Position numbers and translations under genes: made by a program. Source: Sinimarinibacterium arenosum (lineage in GTDB: Bacteria; Pseudomonadota; Gammaproteobacteria; Nevskiales; Nevskiaceae). From it: a DNA stretch of 64,000 nucleotides. This document shows positions 1 to 8,789 of the stretch, one piece after another (the stretch's first letter is position 1; every line of letters begins with the position of its first letter). The notes under the pieces were generated by a model. It ran no database searches, was not told where the DNA came from, and saw only the letters and a list, made by a program, of their open reading frames with translations. The stretch is from assembly GCF_005047655.1 (NCBI RefSeq), contig NZ_SUKF01000008.1, forward strand, positions 211,351-275,350, read 5' to 3'.

Positions 1-996
1 GACCGAGACGAAGCTGCGGTCAATCTTGAGCTCGGTGAACGGGATATGGCGTAGCCGTTCCAGTGACGAGTAGCCGGTGCCAAAATCGTCGATCGACAGT
101 TCCATTCCATGCAGCCGCAGCCGTGTCAGCACTTCGAGCGGGATCAGCAGATCAGTCGCCAGTCCGCTTTCGGTGATTTCGAGCACGATGCGACCTGGCT
201 CGACTCGAAACAGCGATGCCATGGACACAATGCGGGCATGCAGGCCTGCGTCGACCACCACCGACGGGGAAATGTTGACGGAGATCCGCAGGTCAATGCC
301 TTCGTCGAGCCACAGACGCACTGCGCGCATCGATTGCCGCATGACGGCATCGGTCAGCTCGGGCATCAGTCCCGCGGCGTCCATTGAAGGCAGAAAGTGA
401 TCCGGGGGGATCGTGGCGCCGTTGCCAGCTCTCCAGCGTACCAGCGCTTCGACGGCATCAACCGCACCGGTGAGCAGATCGATCTGTGGCTGAACAGCGA
501 TGAAGAATGCGTCTGTGCGCAACGCTTGGTGCAGGGCCTCGTCGGCGATCACCGTGCGTGCGGAACCTGCAGGGCGAACATTCGGTTGGCGCCGCATTCG
601 GCCCACCAGCTCTTTGAATCCAGCCGGATGCAGGGGCTTTTGCAGGCTGCCGAGTACCGTCAGGCGACGATTCCGGGCAATCTGCTCGACGCTACGCAGC
701 AAGCGCGTCTCGGCGCTGCTGATGAAAATCATGGCGGCGTCGGGACGCTGGTCGGCGATATCGCGCAGCAACTGGATCCCATCCGTGCCGGGGAGCATCA
801 GATCACAGACGATCAGATCATAGGGTTGACTGCCGTGTAACAGCGCGCGCGCGCGGTCTCCGTCTTCGGCAACCATGATCGCTTCAATGCCCAGGGCTTC
901 GAGGTGAAGCGCCACAACCTCACGGATGAACGCGTCATCGTCCACGATCAGTGCGCGGATCGGGGCCAGGGTCGGGATGTCAGTTGAGGCGTGCAT
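1..996 (-). CDS. Receiver-EAL response regulator, probable c-di-GMP phosphodiesterase (partial, C-terminus beyond window)
   Basis: This is my own translation of the minus strand: an open frame of 332 codons from ATG at 996 that leaves the window at base 1. Residues about 10-130 form a CheY-like receiver (acidic pair VDDD, phospho-acceptor in CDLMLPG, Lys in LQKPL). An EAL domain follows from about residue 155, with the hallmark EALVRW, Asn in ISVNISP, Glu in EITES and DDFGTGYSS. These are the residues expected of an active phosphodiesterase that opens c-di-GMP to pGpG. Its start overlaps the end of the upstream receiver-EAL gene by 17 bases, so the two are probably co-transcribed. The missing C-terminal part cannot be judged. 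Confidence 0.88.
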   Translation of the reverse strand, partial: MHASTDIPTLAPIRALIVDDDAFIREVVALHLEALGIEAIMVAEDGDRARALLHGSQPYDLIVCDLMLPGTDGIQLLRDIADQRPDAAMIFISSAETRLLRSVEQIARNRRLTVLGSLQKPLHPAGFKELVGRMRRQPNVRPAGSARTVIADEALHQALRTDAFFIAVQPQIDLLTGAVDAVEALVRWRAGNGATIPPDHFLPSMDAAGLMPELTDAVMRQSMRAVRLWLDEGIDLRISVNISPSVVVDAGLHARIVSMASLFRVEPGRIVLEITESGLATDLLIPLEVLTRLRLHGMELSIDDFGTGYSSLERLRHIPFTELKIDRSFVSV

Positions 997-2209
997 GGGC
1001 ACTGCTGCTGTGTGCTGCAGCTTGCCGGACCGGCGTCGCCGCGCCGGTGCGTGCGGCGATCCAGTCCGGAAGGTCGTCGACCGCGATGGCGGTTCCGACC
1101 AGCGGTCCCTGTATCGCAACACAGTCCAGACGTTCCACGGCTTCGGCCTGCGCGCGCGTGGCGACGCCGTCAGCGATGCACGGCAGTTCCAGCGTGCGCG
1201 CGGTCTGGACCGCGTGTTCCAGTAGGCGGGTGCCGACGCGATGGGCGCCCAGCAGGCGCCGGTCCAGACGAACCTCGCTGGCGGGAATCCGCTGCAGCCG
1301 CGTGAAGCCGCAGTGATTGCCGCTGAAGTCGTCGATGCAGACGCGCATCTCGCGCATCCGCAGTCGCGCCAGTACATCCAGTGCCGAGCAGTCGTCGCTG
1401 AGTGCTTGCTCCGGGATGCCGATACCGAACAGATTCTGCAGCACACCGGCCTGTCGCAGCCGGTGTTCGAGCTGATCCGGCAGATCGAGACGGTTCAGCG
1501 CGATGCCCGGCAGGCTGACACTGACTGAAATCGAGATGTGCTGGCGCCACAACTCAGCGGCGATGTCGATACCGAGCGTGACCAGTGACGCGGTTAGGCG
1601 TGAGGTCAAGCCATGTTGCAGCGCGGTGGCGAGCAGCTGGTCGTGATCATGCTCGTGTTCGCTGCCGTCCTCGTAAAGGTGGGCGCGAAGATCGACGCCA
1701 TAAATGGTTTCTTCGCCTAGGCGAACGCAGGGCGACGCTCGCAGGTGTACCTTGCCGCGATCAAGGGCCTGCGCCAGCCCATCCGCACTGAGCCGGGGCC
1801 GGGGCTGCGTCGGCGCGGGCAGCTCGGTCATCAGGACTTCGATCAGTTCGCCGAGAATTTCCGCGCGCACCGGTTTGCGGATCGCGCCGAGCACCCGCAG
1901 CCCACGCTGGCGAGACAGGATGGCGACCGCGCGCAGCACGCTCTGCTCCGCAGAGCTGATCAACACCAGCGCGGCCGCCGGATTGCGCACGTTGAGTTCG
2001 CGCAGCATTTCGACGCCGTCCATGCCGGGCATCATCAGGTCCGCAATGATCAGATCAAAGCGCCGGCCGGCCCCGATCACCCGCAATGCCGTCGTCGCCT
2101 CGGGGGCGGTTTCGAGTTCCACGATGCCGAGCGTGCGCAACTGCGCACTGACGGTGGTGCGGACGAAATCGTCGTCGTCGATCAGCAGGACGGAGGGGGG
2201 GGTGGACAT
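980..2209 (-). CDS. Receiver protein with degenerate EAL domain
   Basis: 409 residues. The N-terminal receiver (about 5-125) has LLIDDDD, the acceptor Asp in IADLMMPG and Lys in IRKPV. The second half aligns with EAL domains but the catalytic signatures are gone: the EAL triplet position reads GVDLRAH and the DDFGTGYSSL loop reads DDFSGNHCGF. It is therefore likely catalytically dead and may act by c-di-GMP binding or by protein contact with the intact EAL protein encoded immediately downstream (17-base overlap). The pairing of an intact and a degenerate copy suggests tandem duplication followed by divergence. Start chosen at ATG 2209; no strong ribosome binding site is seen. Confidence 0.8.
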   Translation of the reverse strand: MSTPPSVLLIDDDDFVRTTVSAQLRTLGIVELETAPEATTALRVIGAGRRFDLIIADLMMPGMDGVEMLRELNVRNPAAALVLISSAEQSVLRAVAILSRQRGLRVLGAIRKPVRAEILGELIEVLMTELPAPTQPRPRLSADGLAQALDRGKVHLRASPCVRLGEETIYGVDLRAHLYEDGSEHEHDHDQLLATALQHGLTSRLTASLVTLGIDIAAELWRQHISISVSVSLPGIALNRLDLPDQLEHRLRQAGVLQNLFGIGIPEQALSDDCSALDVLARLRMREMRVCIDDFSGNHCGFTRLQRIPASEVRLDRRLLGAHRVGTRLLEHAVQTARTLELPCIADGVATRAQAEAVERLDCVAIQGPLVGTAIAVDDLPDWIAARTGAATPVRQAAAHSSSAHARLN

Positions 2210-2352
2210 CGGACAGGGGCGGCGTCGGCAGGTGGCGGCAGTGAAGGACGAGGAAAGGTTGTTCCCGGTTAGCGGCTGAAGTGCACGCTTTCTGAAGGCC
2301 TTCCGCCGGAGCGCTATTCCGGGTGCGGGGTCGCAGCGCGTACCCTATGCGC

Positions 2353-2775
2353 ATGGATGCCGATGAACTGATTGAAACCTTTGAATTCCTGGGTGACTGG
2401 GAAGAACGCTATCGCTACCTGATTGAACTGGGGCGTGAATTGCCGCCGCTGGCGCCAGAGGCGCACGTGGATGCCAACAAAGTCCGCGGTTGCATGTCGC
2501 AGGTCTGGCTGACGCATACCGTACAGCCGGGGCCGCCCGTAACCCTGGAATTTCAGGGCGATTCTGATGCGCACATCGTCAAGGGTTTGATTGCGCTGTT
2601 GTTCAAACTGCTGTCCGGGAAGACCCCGCAACAGATTCTGGAGACTGACGTCAACGGTGTTTTTGAGCGACTGGGGCTGGAAAGTCACATCTCGATGAAC
2701 CGCCGCAATGGCTTCTATGCGATGGTCGAGCGGATCCGGCACATGGCAGCCGATCCGGCGTTCGCTGCGCGCTGA
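2353..2775 (+). CDS. SufE-family cysteine desulfurase activator
   Basis: About 140 residues, the usual size for SufE/CsdE. The region around VRGCMSQVWL carries the single conserved Cys that accepts persulfide sulfur from a SufS-type cysteine desulfurase and hands it to the Fe-S scaffold. The C-terminal half (ISMNRRNGF) also fits the family. No suf operon partner is next to it: a regulator pair lies upstream on the other strand and a stomatin gene follows at 71 bases. The start may be ATG 2347 or 2353; a GTG at 2323 is also in frame, but the family N-terminus favours the later ones. Confidence 0.88.
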   Translation: MDADELIETFEFLGDWEERYRYLIELGRELPPLAPEAHVDANKVRGCMSQVWLTHTVQPGPPVTLEFQGDSDAHIVKGLIALLFKLLSGKTPQQILETDVNGVFERLGLESHISMNRRNGFYAMVERIRHMAADPAFAAR

Positions 2776-2846
2776 AGCGTCGGCTGCGTCACGGCCTGCA
2801 GCGACCTAAGCAGGCTAGAATCGCCTGAACGAACAAGGAGCTTGCC

Positions 2847-3806
2847 ATGGGGACGATCGTTGCTTTCGCATTTGGACTCTTCCTGCTGGTCACGGCCTGG
2901 AAGGGTGTAGTCACCGTGCCGCAGGGCACCGAATACACGATCGAGCGTTTCGGCAAGTACCGGGCGACGTTTGAGCCGGGGTTCCACTGGCTGGTGCCCT
3001 ACATCGACCGGATCGGGCGCAAGTTGTCGATGATGGAACAGGTGCTCGACGTGCCCTCGCAGGAAGTCATCACCAAGGACAATGCCATGGTCGGCGTCGA
3101 CGGCGTGGTGTTCTTCCAGGTGCTGGATGCGCCGAAGGCGGCGTACGAAGTCCAGCAGCTCGAGGTCTCGATCATGCAGCTGACGATGACCAATTTGCGC
3201 ACCGTGATGGGCTCGATGGATCTGGACGAGCTGCTGTCGCAACGCGATCACATCAACGCCAAGCTGTTGAGCGTGGTGGACGATGCCACCACCCCCTGGG
3301 GCATCAAGGTCACCCGCATCGAGATCAAGGACATTCGCCCGCCGACGGATCTGGTCACGGCGATGGCGCGGCAGATGAAGGCGGAGCGCGAAAAACGCGC
3401 CAACATCCTGGAGGCCGAGGGTTTCCGTCAGGCTGCAATTCTGAAGGCCGAGGGTGAGCGGCAGTCGCAGATCCTGGCGGCCGAGGCGCAGAAACAGGAA
3501 CAGATTCTCGAAGCCGAAGGGCGCAAGGAAGCGGCGTTTCGTGATGCTGAGGCTCGGGAGCGCTTCGCCGAGGCTGAAGCGCGCGCGACGATGATGGTGT
3601 CGCAGGCGATCGAAAAGGGCGACATCCAGGCGATCAACTACTTCGTCGCGACCAAATACATCGAGGCGCTGTCGCGTATTGCGACCAGTCCAAACGAGAA
3701 GCTGGTGCTGATGCCGTTGGAAGCGTCCAGTGTGATCGGCGCGCTCGGTGGCATCAGCGAACTGGCGAAGAAGGCAGGTGTGGCGACAGGAGGGAGCGCC
3801 GCGTGA
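2847..3806 (+). CDS. qmcA: SPFH/stomatin (band 7) membrane protein, QmcA-like
   Basis: 319 residues. One N-terminal membrane anchor (about 3-20) is followed by the SPFH/band 7 domain (about 20-190; VPQGTEYTIERFGKY is typical) and a long Ala/Glu-rich coiled coil (about 190-265) with repeated EAE/KAEGE units used for oligomerisation. Proteins of this family form large membrane microdomain assemblies and support membrane protein quality control. The next gene, an NfeD-like protein, starts inside its stop codon, which is the classic stomatin/NfeD operon arrangement. ATG 2847 has a good AAGGAG ribosome binding site. Confidence 0.93.
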   Translation: MGTIVAFAFGLFLLVTAWKGVVTVPQGTEYTIERFGKYRATFEPGFHWLVPYIDRIGRKLSMMEQVLDVPSQEVITKDNAMVGVDGVVFFQVLDAPKAAYEVQQLEVSIMQLTMTNLRTVMGSMDLDELLSQRDHINAKLLSVVDDATTPWGIKVTRIEIKDIRPPTDLVTAMARQMKAEREKRANILEAEGFRQAAILKAEGERQSQILAAEAQKQEQILEAEGRKEAAFRDAEARERFAEAEARATMMVSQAIEKGDIQAINYFVATKYIEALSRIATSPNEKLVLMPLEASSVIGALGGISELAKKAGVATGGSAA

Positions 3807-4237
3807 ACATCGAATACTGGCACTGGCTGGTGCTGGGCTTCGCGCTGCTGGTCCTTGAGATGTTCCTGTCGACGGAGTTCATCTTCCTGTGGGTTGGCGC
3901 GGCGGCGGCAGTCGTGGGACTCATTGCCTGGTTGGTGCCGGGCCTGGGCTGGGAGATCGAGTTCGCCCTGTGGGGCGCGCTTTCAGTCATTGCGGTACTG
4001 GCATGGCGCAAGTTCAAACCCCTGGCGTTCGAGAGCGAACGCCCGACTCTTAATCGACGGGGTCATTCCTATGTCGGCCGTCAGTTCACGCTGGACGAGC
4101 CGATCGTCAACGGCATCGGCAAGCTGCGCGTCGATGACTCGCATTGGCGCATCAGTGGGGCGGATGCGCCGATCGGTGCTCAGGTGCGAGTGGTCGCGGC
4201 GGATGGGGCAACCTTGAACGTGGAGCGCATCGATTAA
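3803..4237 (+). CDS. NfeD-like membrane protein (short form)
   Basis: 144 residues. Three or so hydrophobic segments (about 5-25, 30-50, 55-70) are followed by a C-terminal OB-like NfeD domain (about 80-144, with the typical WRISG near residue 117). It begins with GTG at 3803, overlapping the TGA stop of the stomatin gene by four bases, so translation is coupled. Short NfeD proteins partner SPFH proteins in membrane microdomains. There is no ClpP-like protease domain, so this is the truncated NfeD1b type. Confidence 0.9.
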   Translation: MNIEYWHWLVLGFALLVLEMFLSTEFIFLWVGAAAAVVGLIAWLVPGLGWEIEFALWGALSVIAVLAWRKFKPLAFESERPTLNRRGHSYVGRQFTLDEPIVNGIGKLRVDDSHWRISGADAPIGAQVRVVAADGATLNVERID

Positions 4238-4277
4238 GCACGAACCACAAGGGCTGGGCCATCACCACCCCCATGAA

Positions 4278-4943
4278 GTGCTGGGGGTTGAAGTCTCCGA
4301 CAAGCTGTATTCGTTTGGCGAAGAGCTGGCACACGCGATCACCCACGGTCTGGGCGTCGTTCTGTCGGTCATCGGCCTGACGGTTCTGGTCGCGCGGGCC
4401 AGTGTCTATGGGGACATCTGGCAGGTCACGGCAGTCAGCATCTTCGGCACCACGCTGGTTCTGATGTACACGGCCTCGACGCTGTATCACAGCATTCCGT
4501 TGCCGCGTGCCAAGCACATCCTGCGGGTGTTGGATCATTCGTTGATCTATTTCTTGATCGCCGGAACCTACACGCCGTTTACCTTGGTCACGCTCAAGGG
4601 CGCGTGGGGCTGGAGCCTGTTTGCGTTCACTTGGGGCCTGGCCATCATTGGCGTCGTGTTCAAGATTTTCGCGACCGGAAAATTCGAGAAGCTGTCGCTG
4701 GCGATCTATCTGGGGATGGGGTGGTGTGCAATTGCCGCCATCAAACCGCTGCTGCAGAACCTCGAGCCCGGAGGTCTTGCGTTGATGGTGGCCGGCGGCA
4801 TCACCTACAGCGGTGGCGTCGCGTTCTACGTGTGGGAACGCCTGCGCTATCACCATGCGATCTGGCACCTGTTCGTTCTAGGCGGCAGCGTGCTGCACTT
4901 CTTTGCGATTCTTTTCTATGTAGTGTCCGGGCCGAATGGCTGA
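4278..4943 (+). CDS. trhA: Hemolysin III family (TrhA/PAQR) membrane protein
   Basis: 221 residues with seven predicted transmembrane segments. It shows family-wide metal-site signatures: HAITHGLG near the N-terminus, STLYHSIP in the middle and WHLFVLGGSVLHFF at the C-terminus. Members influence membrane fluidity homeostasis and resemble PAQR receptors; the old hemolysin name is not a proven function. GTG 4278 is the first standard start after an in-frame stop at 4215. The codons just upstream (4254-4277) would encode LGHHHPHE, so a longer product from a non-standard start cannot be excluded. Confidence 0.85.
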   Translation: MLGVEVSDKLYSFGEELAHAITHGLGVVLSVIGLTVLVARASVYGDIWQVTAVSIFGTTLVLMYTASTLYHSIPLPRAKHILRVLDHSLIYFLIAGTYTPFTLVTLKGAWGWSLFAFTWGLAIIGVVFKIFATGKFEKLSLAIYLGMGWCAIAAIKPLLQNLEPGGLALMVAGGITYSGGVAFYVWERLRYHHAIWHLFVLGGSVLHFFAILFYVVSGPNG

Positions 4944-4984
4944 TTTCCGGTACGCACACGCGAGCAAGCTTGCTGGAGTCGATC

Positions 4985-5881
4985 ATGAGTCATGAATGGG
5001 TACATGGTCCGGATAGCCCCTACCGGGTGCCGCATGACGACGGCTTTACGCTGAAGGATTTTTCCACCGTGCCGCCGTCCGATGCACCGGACAAGTCAGA
5101 GCGGCAACAGAGGCTGGTGTCGTTCGTAGAAGAGATCGACGCGCTGCAGCGGGTGTTGTACGCCGACAATCGTCACGCGGTATTGCTGGTGTTCCAGGCG
5201 ATGGACGCGGCGGGCAAGGACGGCACGATTCGCGCCGTGCTGTCCGGAGTCGATCCCGCGGGGTGCCAGGTCACCTCGTTCAAGCGACCCTCTGAAAACG
5301 AACTGGATCACGATTTTTTGTGGCGGCATGCGCGTTCATTACCCGAGCGTGGGCGCATCGGTGTGTTCAACCGCAGCTGGTACGAGGAAGTGCTGGCGGT
5401 GCGGGTGCACCCGGAGTTTCTCGAGCGCCAGCGCCTGCCGTGGCAACCGGATTCCCTCGATGCGCTGTGGCAGGAGCGCTACGAGTCGATCAACGGATTC
5501 GAGCGGCATCTGGCCCGCAACGGCACGCTGATTCTGAAATTCTGGCTCAATGTTTCGCGTGAGGAGCAGCGAGAGCGGCTGCTTGAGCGACTGAAAGAGC
5601 CGGACAAGAACTGGAAATTTGACATCAACGACATGGGTGAACGAGCGCGCTGGGATGACTTTCAGGTCGCCTATCACCACATGTTGAAGGAAACGTCCAA
5701 ACCCTGGGCGCCTTGGTACGCGATTCCGGCCGACAGCAAGTCGTATATGCGCTGTGCGGTCGCTGAAATCATTGCTCAGGGGCTGCGCCGGCTGGACCTG
5801 AAGTACCCCGATGCGAGCCCGGAAGTGCGTCAGAAGCTGCGCGAACTGATTGGCGAACTGCGCGCAAAAAAAGGGGATTAA
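4985..5881 (+). CDS. ppk2: Polyphosphate kinase 2 (PPK2) family protein
   Basis: 298 residues, the size of a single-domain PPK2. The Walker A-like loop MDAAGKDGTIRAV lies near residue 75, the Walker B/lid region includes RSWYEEVL near 125, and the FWLNVSREEQRERLL and KNWKFDINDM motifs are characteristic. These enzymes move phosphate between inorganic polyphosphate and nucleotides; direction and nucleotide preference cannot be read from sequence. The open frame continues far upstream (to 4604) but that part is the shadow of the TrhA gene; ATG 4985 begins the family sequence. The next gene, cysC, is 178 bases away. Confidence 0.92.
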   Translation: MSHEWVHGPDSPYRVPHDDGFTLKDFSTVPPSDAPDKSERQQRLVSFVEEIDALQRVLYADNRHAVLLVFQAMDAAGKDGTIRAVLSGVDPAGCQVTSFKRPSENELDHDFLWRHARSLPERGRIGVFNRSWYEEVLAVRVHPEFLERQRLPWQPDSLDALWQERYESINGFERHLARNGTLILKFWLNVSREEQRERLLERLKEPDKNWKFDINDMGERARWDDFQVAYHHMLKETSKPWAPWYAIPADSKSYMRCAVAEIIAQGLRRLDLKYPDASPEVRQKLRELIGELRAKKGD

Positions 5882-6059
5882 GCCCGGCGCTCATGCGATC
5901 GGGGGATGATTCGGCCAGCGCGGATGCGCATAATGCGGAGCTGGCCGCATTCGCGGCCGCCCAAAGCAAGGTCCTTCCGTCCCAGCCGCCATTCCGGCCA
6001 GCGGGTGATACATCCGCCCGGGTGCGTTGCGCCGGGAGCGCCCTGCTCGGGAGCTGACC

Positions 6060-6692
6060 ATGGAACGGACACAGATGACCGAACAAAAAGCGACCAATGT
6101 GCATTGGCACGAAGGCGACGTCACGCGGGCCGATCGCGCGACGCTGCTGGGCCAGCGGGGTGCGACGATCTGGTTCACCGGCCTGTCCGGTTCGGGCAAG
6201 AGCACGGTGGCGGTCGCGCTGGAAAAGGCGCTGCACGCACAGGGCCGGCTGGTGTATCGCCTCGACGGCGACAACGTGCGCATGGGCATCAACAAGAATC
6301 TCGGCTTTTCCGCCGAGGATCGCGCCGAAAACATTCGTCGCATTGGCGAAGTCGCCAAACTATTTGTCGATGCCGGTGTGATCGTCCTGTCGAGCTTTGT
6401 CTCACCGTACCGTGCCGATCGTGACAAGGTGCGCGAGCTGCACGAGGCCGACGGCATGGACTTTGTCGAGGTCTACGTCGACGTGCCGTTGGAAGAGGCC
6501 GAAAAGCGAGATCCGAAAGGCCTGTACAAGAAGGCCCGCGCTGGTCAGATCAAGAATTTTACCGGCATCGACGATCCCTACGAGGCCCCGACGCAGCCCG
6601 AACTGATACTGCCCAGCCACTTGATGACCCTGGACGAGGAAGTCCAGGCGCTGATCGCGATGCTCAAATCCCGCCAGATCCTGCCGGCCTGA
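6060..6692 (+). CDS. cysC: Adenylylsulfate (APS) kinase
   Basis: 210 residues. Phosphorylates APS at the 3'-OH with ATP to give PAPS in sulfate activation. Walker A GLSGSGKST near residue 45, substrate loop DGDNVRMGINKNLGFS, and the Ser-containing SSFVSPYRADRD loop (phospho-Ser position) are all present, followed by the FTGIDDPYEAP motif. ATG 6060 has GGGAG about eight bases upstream and is preferred to the GTG/ATG alternatives. It is followed at 44 bases by the ATP sulfurylase gene and then cysQ, a complete set for making and recycling PAPS. Confidence 0.96.
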   Translation: MERTQMTEQKATNVHWHEGDVTRADRATLLGQRGATIWFTGLSGSGKSTVAVALEKALHAQGRLVYRLDGDNVRMGINKNLGFSAEDRAENIRRIGEVAKLFVDAGVIVLSSFVSPYRADRDKVRELHEADGMDFVEVYVDVPLEEAEKRDPKGLYKKARAGQIKNFTGIDDPYEAPTQPELILPSHLMTLDEEVQALIAMLKSRQILPA

Positions 6693-6736
6693 AGCCGCCG
6701 GACGCTGTTCCCCCCAACGCCACCGGTTTCTCCACG

Positions 6737-7927
6737 ATGATTGCTCCTCACGGTTCCGATACCCTCAATCCGCGCTTCGTCTACGACACCACCAAGCATG
6801 AAGCGCTGCTGCACGAAGCGCAGAGCCTGCCGTCGCTGCTGCTGAATTCTGCCGCCGCAGCCAACGCCGTGATGCTGGGCGCGGGCTATTTCAATCCGCT
6901 GTCCGGTTACATGAATCTGGCGGATGCGCTGAGCGTGGCGGAGAAGCTGCACACGACCGATGGCTTGTTCTGGCCCGTGCCGGTGCTCAATCTGACCAAG
7001 GAAAGTGGAATTGTTGCCGGCAGCCGCATCGCGCTGCGCGACCCCAATGTCGAGGGGCATCCGGTGCTCGCGGTGATGGACGTCGAGGCGGTCGAGACCG
7101 TCAGCGATGAGCAGATCACGTTCATGGCCGAACAGATTTTCGGCACGCTCGACCCCAAGCATCCGGGGGTTGGAACCTTCACGGCGCTCGGCAACACGCT
7201 GCTGTCCGGCCCGATCCAGGTGCTGAACTTCAGCTACTTCCAGAGTGAATTCCCGGACACCTTCCGCACCGCCGTCGAGATCCGGAACGAGATCATCGAG
7301 CGCGGCTGGAAGACAGTCGTTGCATTCCAGACCCGCAACCCGATGCACCGCGCACACGAGGAACTGTGCCGCATGGCCAAGGAGCGGCTCGGTGCTGACG
7401 GCATCGTGATCCACATGCTGCTGGGCAAGCTCAAGTCCGGCGATATCCCGGCGGATGTGCGCGACGCCTGTATTCGCAAGATGGTCGAGGTCTACTTCGA
7501 ACCGAATACGGTGATGATCACCGGCTACGGATTCGACATGCTCTACGCCGGTCCGCGTGAGGCGGTGCTGCACGCGGTGTTCCGTCAGAACATGGGGGCA
7601 ACACATCTGATCGTCGGCCGCGACCATGCCGGTGTCGGTGATTATTACGGACCGTTCGATGCGCAGACGGTATTCGACACGCAGGTGCCGGACGGCGCCT
7701 TGAAGATTGAAATCTTCCGTGCCGACAACACCGCGTTCTCGAAGAAGCTGGGCCGAGTGGTGATGATGCGCGAGGCACCCGACCATACCAAGGACGACTT
7801 CATTGCCTTGTCCGGGACGAAGGTGCGCGAGATGCTGGGACAGGGCATTGCGCCGCCGCCGGAATTCTCGCGGCCCGAAGTCGCGAAGATCCTGATGGAC
7901 TACTACCAGAAGCTCGACGCGCAATGA
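6737..7927 (+). CDS. sat: Sulfate adenylyltransferase (ATP sulfurylase, homo-oligomeric Sat type)
   Basis: 396 residues. It forms APS from ATP and sulfate, or runs in reverse in sulfur oxidisers. The PUA-like N-terminal domain (about 1-165) is followed by the catalytic domain with QTRNPMHRAHEEL (near 195), GRDHAGVGDYYGP (near 290) and SGTKVREML (near 355). No C-terminal APS-kinase fusion is present; the kinase is encoded separately just upstream. The heterodimeric CysDN type is not seen in the window. The stop overlaps the cysQ start by four bases. Confidence 0.96.
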   Translation: MIAPHGSDTLNPRFVYDTTKHEALLHEAQSLPSLLLNSAAAANAVMLGAGYFNPLSGYMNLADALSVAEKLHTTDGLFWPVPVLNLTKESGIVAGSRIALRDPNVEGHPVLAVMDVEAVETVSDEQITFMAEQIFGTLDPKHPGVGTFTALGNTLLSGPIQVLNFSYFQSEFPDTFRTAVEIRNEIIERGWKTVVAFQTRNPMHRAHEELCRMAKERLGADGIVIHMLLGKLKSGDIPADVRDACIRKMVEVYFEPNTVMITGYGFDMLYAGPREAVLHAVFRQNMGATHLIVGRDHAGVGDYYGPFDAQTVFDTQVPDGALKIEIFRADNTAFSKKLGRVVMMREAPDHTKDDFIALSGTKVREMLGQGIAPPPEFSRPEVAKILMDYYQKLDAQ

Positions 7928-8745
7928 GTCGGCCCGATCTCGACGCGCTGGTTGCGATCGCACTCGATGCTGGCGCGGCGATCCTGCGCATCTACGCAAA
8001 GCTGCAGCCTGGTGATGCCAAGGCCAAGGGTGACGGCTCGCCGGTAACCGAAGCGGATACCCAGGCCGAGGCGATCATTCTCGCCGGTCTGGCCAAGACC
8101 ACTCCGCAGATCGCGGTGGTGGCGGAAGAATCGGTCGCCGCCGGACGGATCCCGGAGACACAGGGGCAGCCGTTCTTCCTGGTTGATCCGCTCGACGGCA
8201 CCAAGGAATTCATCAGCAAGAACGGTGATTTCACCGTCAATATCGCGTTGATCGAAGAGGGCGTGCCGGTGCTGGGTGTTGTCTATGCGCCCGCCATTGG
8301 CGAGCTGTATACCGGCGTCATCGGCGCCGGCGCGCGTCAGGCCAAGGTCGTCGACGGCGTTGTCGGGGCGTGGCAGCCGATTTGCGCGCGCACCGCTCCA
8401 GCGGATGGCGTCAAGGTTATCGCGAGTCGGTCGCATCTGTCGGACGAAACCAAGGCTTTCATCGACAAGTTCCAGGCCAGCGATTTCGTGTCTGCGGGTT
8501 CGTCGTTGAAGTTCTGCCGCGTGGCCGCGGGTCAGGCGGATTTGTACCCGCGACTGGCGCGCACGATGGAGTGGGACACGGCTGCCGCGGATGCCGTGCT
8601 GCGTGCCGCCGGAGGCATGGTCATGACCATGGATGGGCAGCCGCTGCGCTATGGCAAGCGCAACCAGGCAAGCGATACCGACTTCGCCAATCCGTGGTTT
8701 GTCGCCGCAGGGGATTGGGATCCGTTCGCCGTTGCCGGCGTCTGA
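7924..8745 (+). CDS. cysQ: 3'(2'),5'-bisphosphate nucleotidase
   Basis: 273 residues. Removes the 3'-phosphate of PAP (and PAPS), the by-product of sulfate assimilation and sulfotransfer. Inositol-monophosphatase fold with the metal site DPLDGTKEF near residue 90, GDGSPVTEAD near 40 and the C-terminal EWDTAAADAVLRAAGG signature near 215. The ATGA overlap with sat shows translational coupling and supports the assignment over a generic inositol phosphatase. Confidence 0.95.
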   Translation: MSRPDLDALVAIALDAGAAILRIYAKLQPGDAKAKGDGSPVTEADTQAEAIILAGLAKTTPQIAVVAEESVAAGRIPETQGQPFFLVDPLDGTKEFISKNGDFTVNIALIEEGVPVLGVVYAPAIGELYTGVIGAGARQAKVVDGVVGAWQPICARTAPADGVKVIASRSHLSDETKAFIDKFQASDFVSAGSSLKFCRVAAGQADLYPRLARTMEWDTAAADAVLRAAGGMVMTMDGQPLRYGKRNQASDTDFANPWFVAAGDWDPFAVAGV

Positions 8746-8789
8746 AAACAGTGCGCACCGGAATCGTCCGGTGCTGATGGAGAGTTGAA

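Noticed and set aside
6578..7999. 473-codon frame antisense to sat
   Set aside because: Shadow of the ATP sulfurylase gene; no family resemblance or ribosome binding site.
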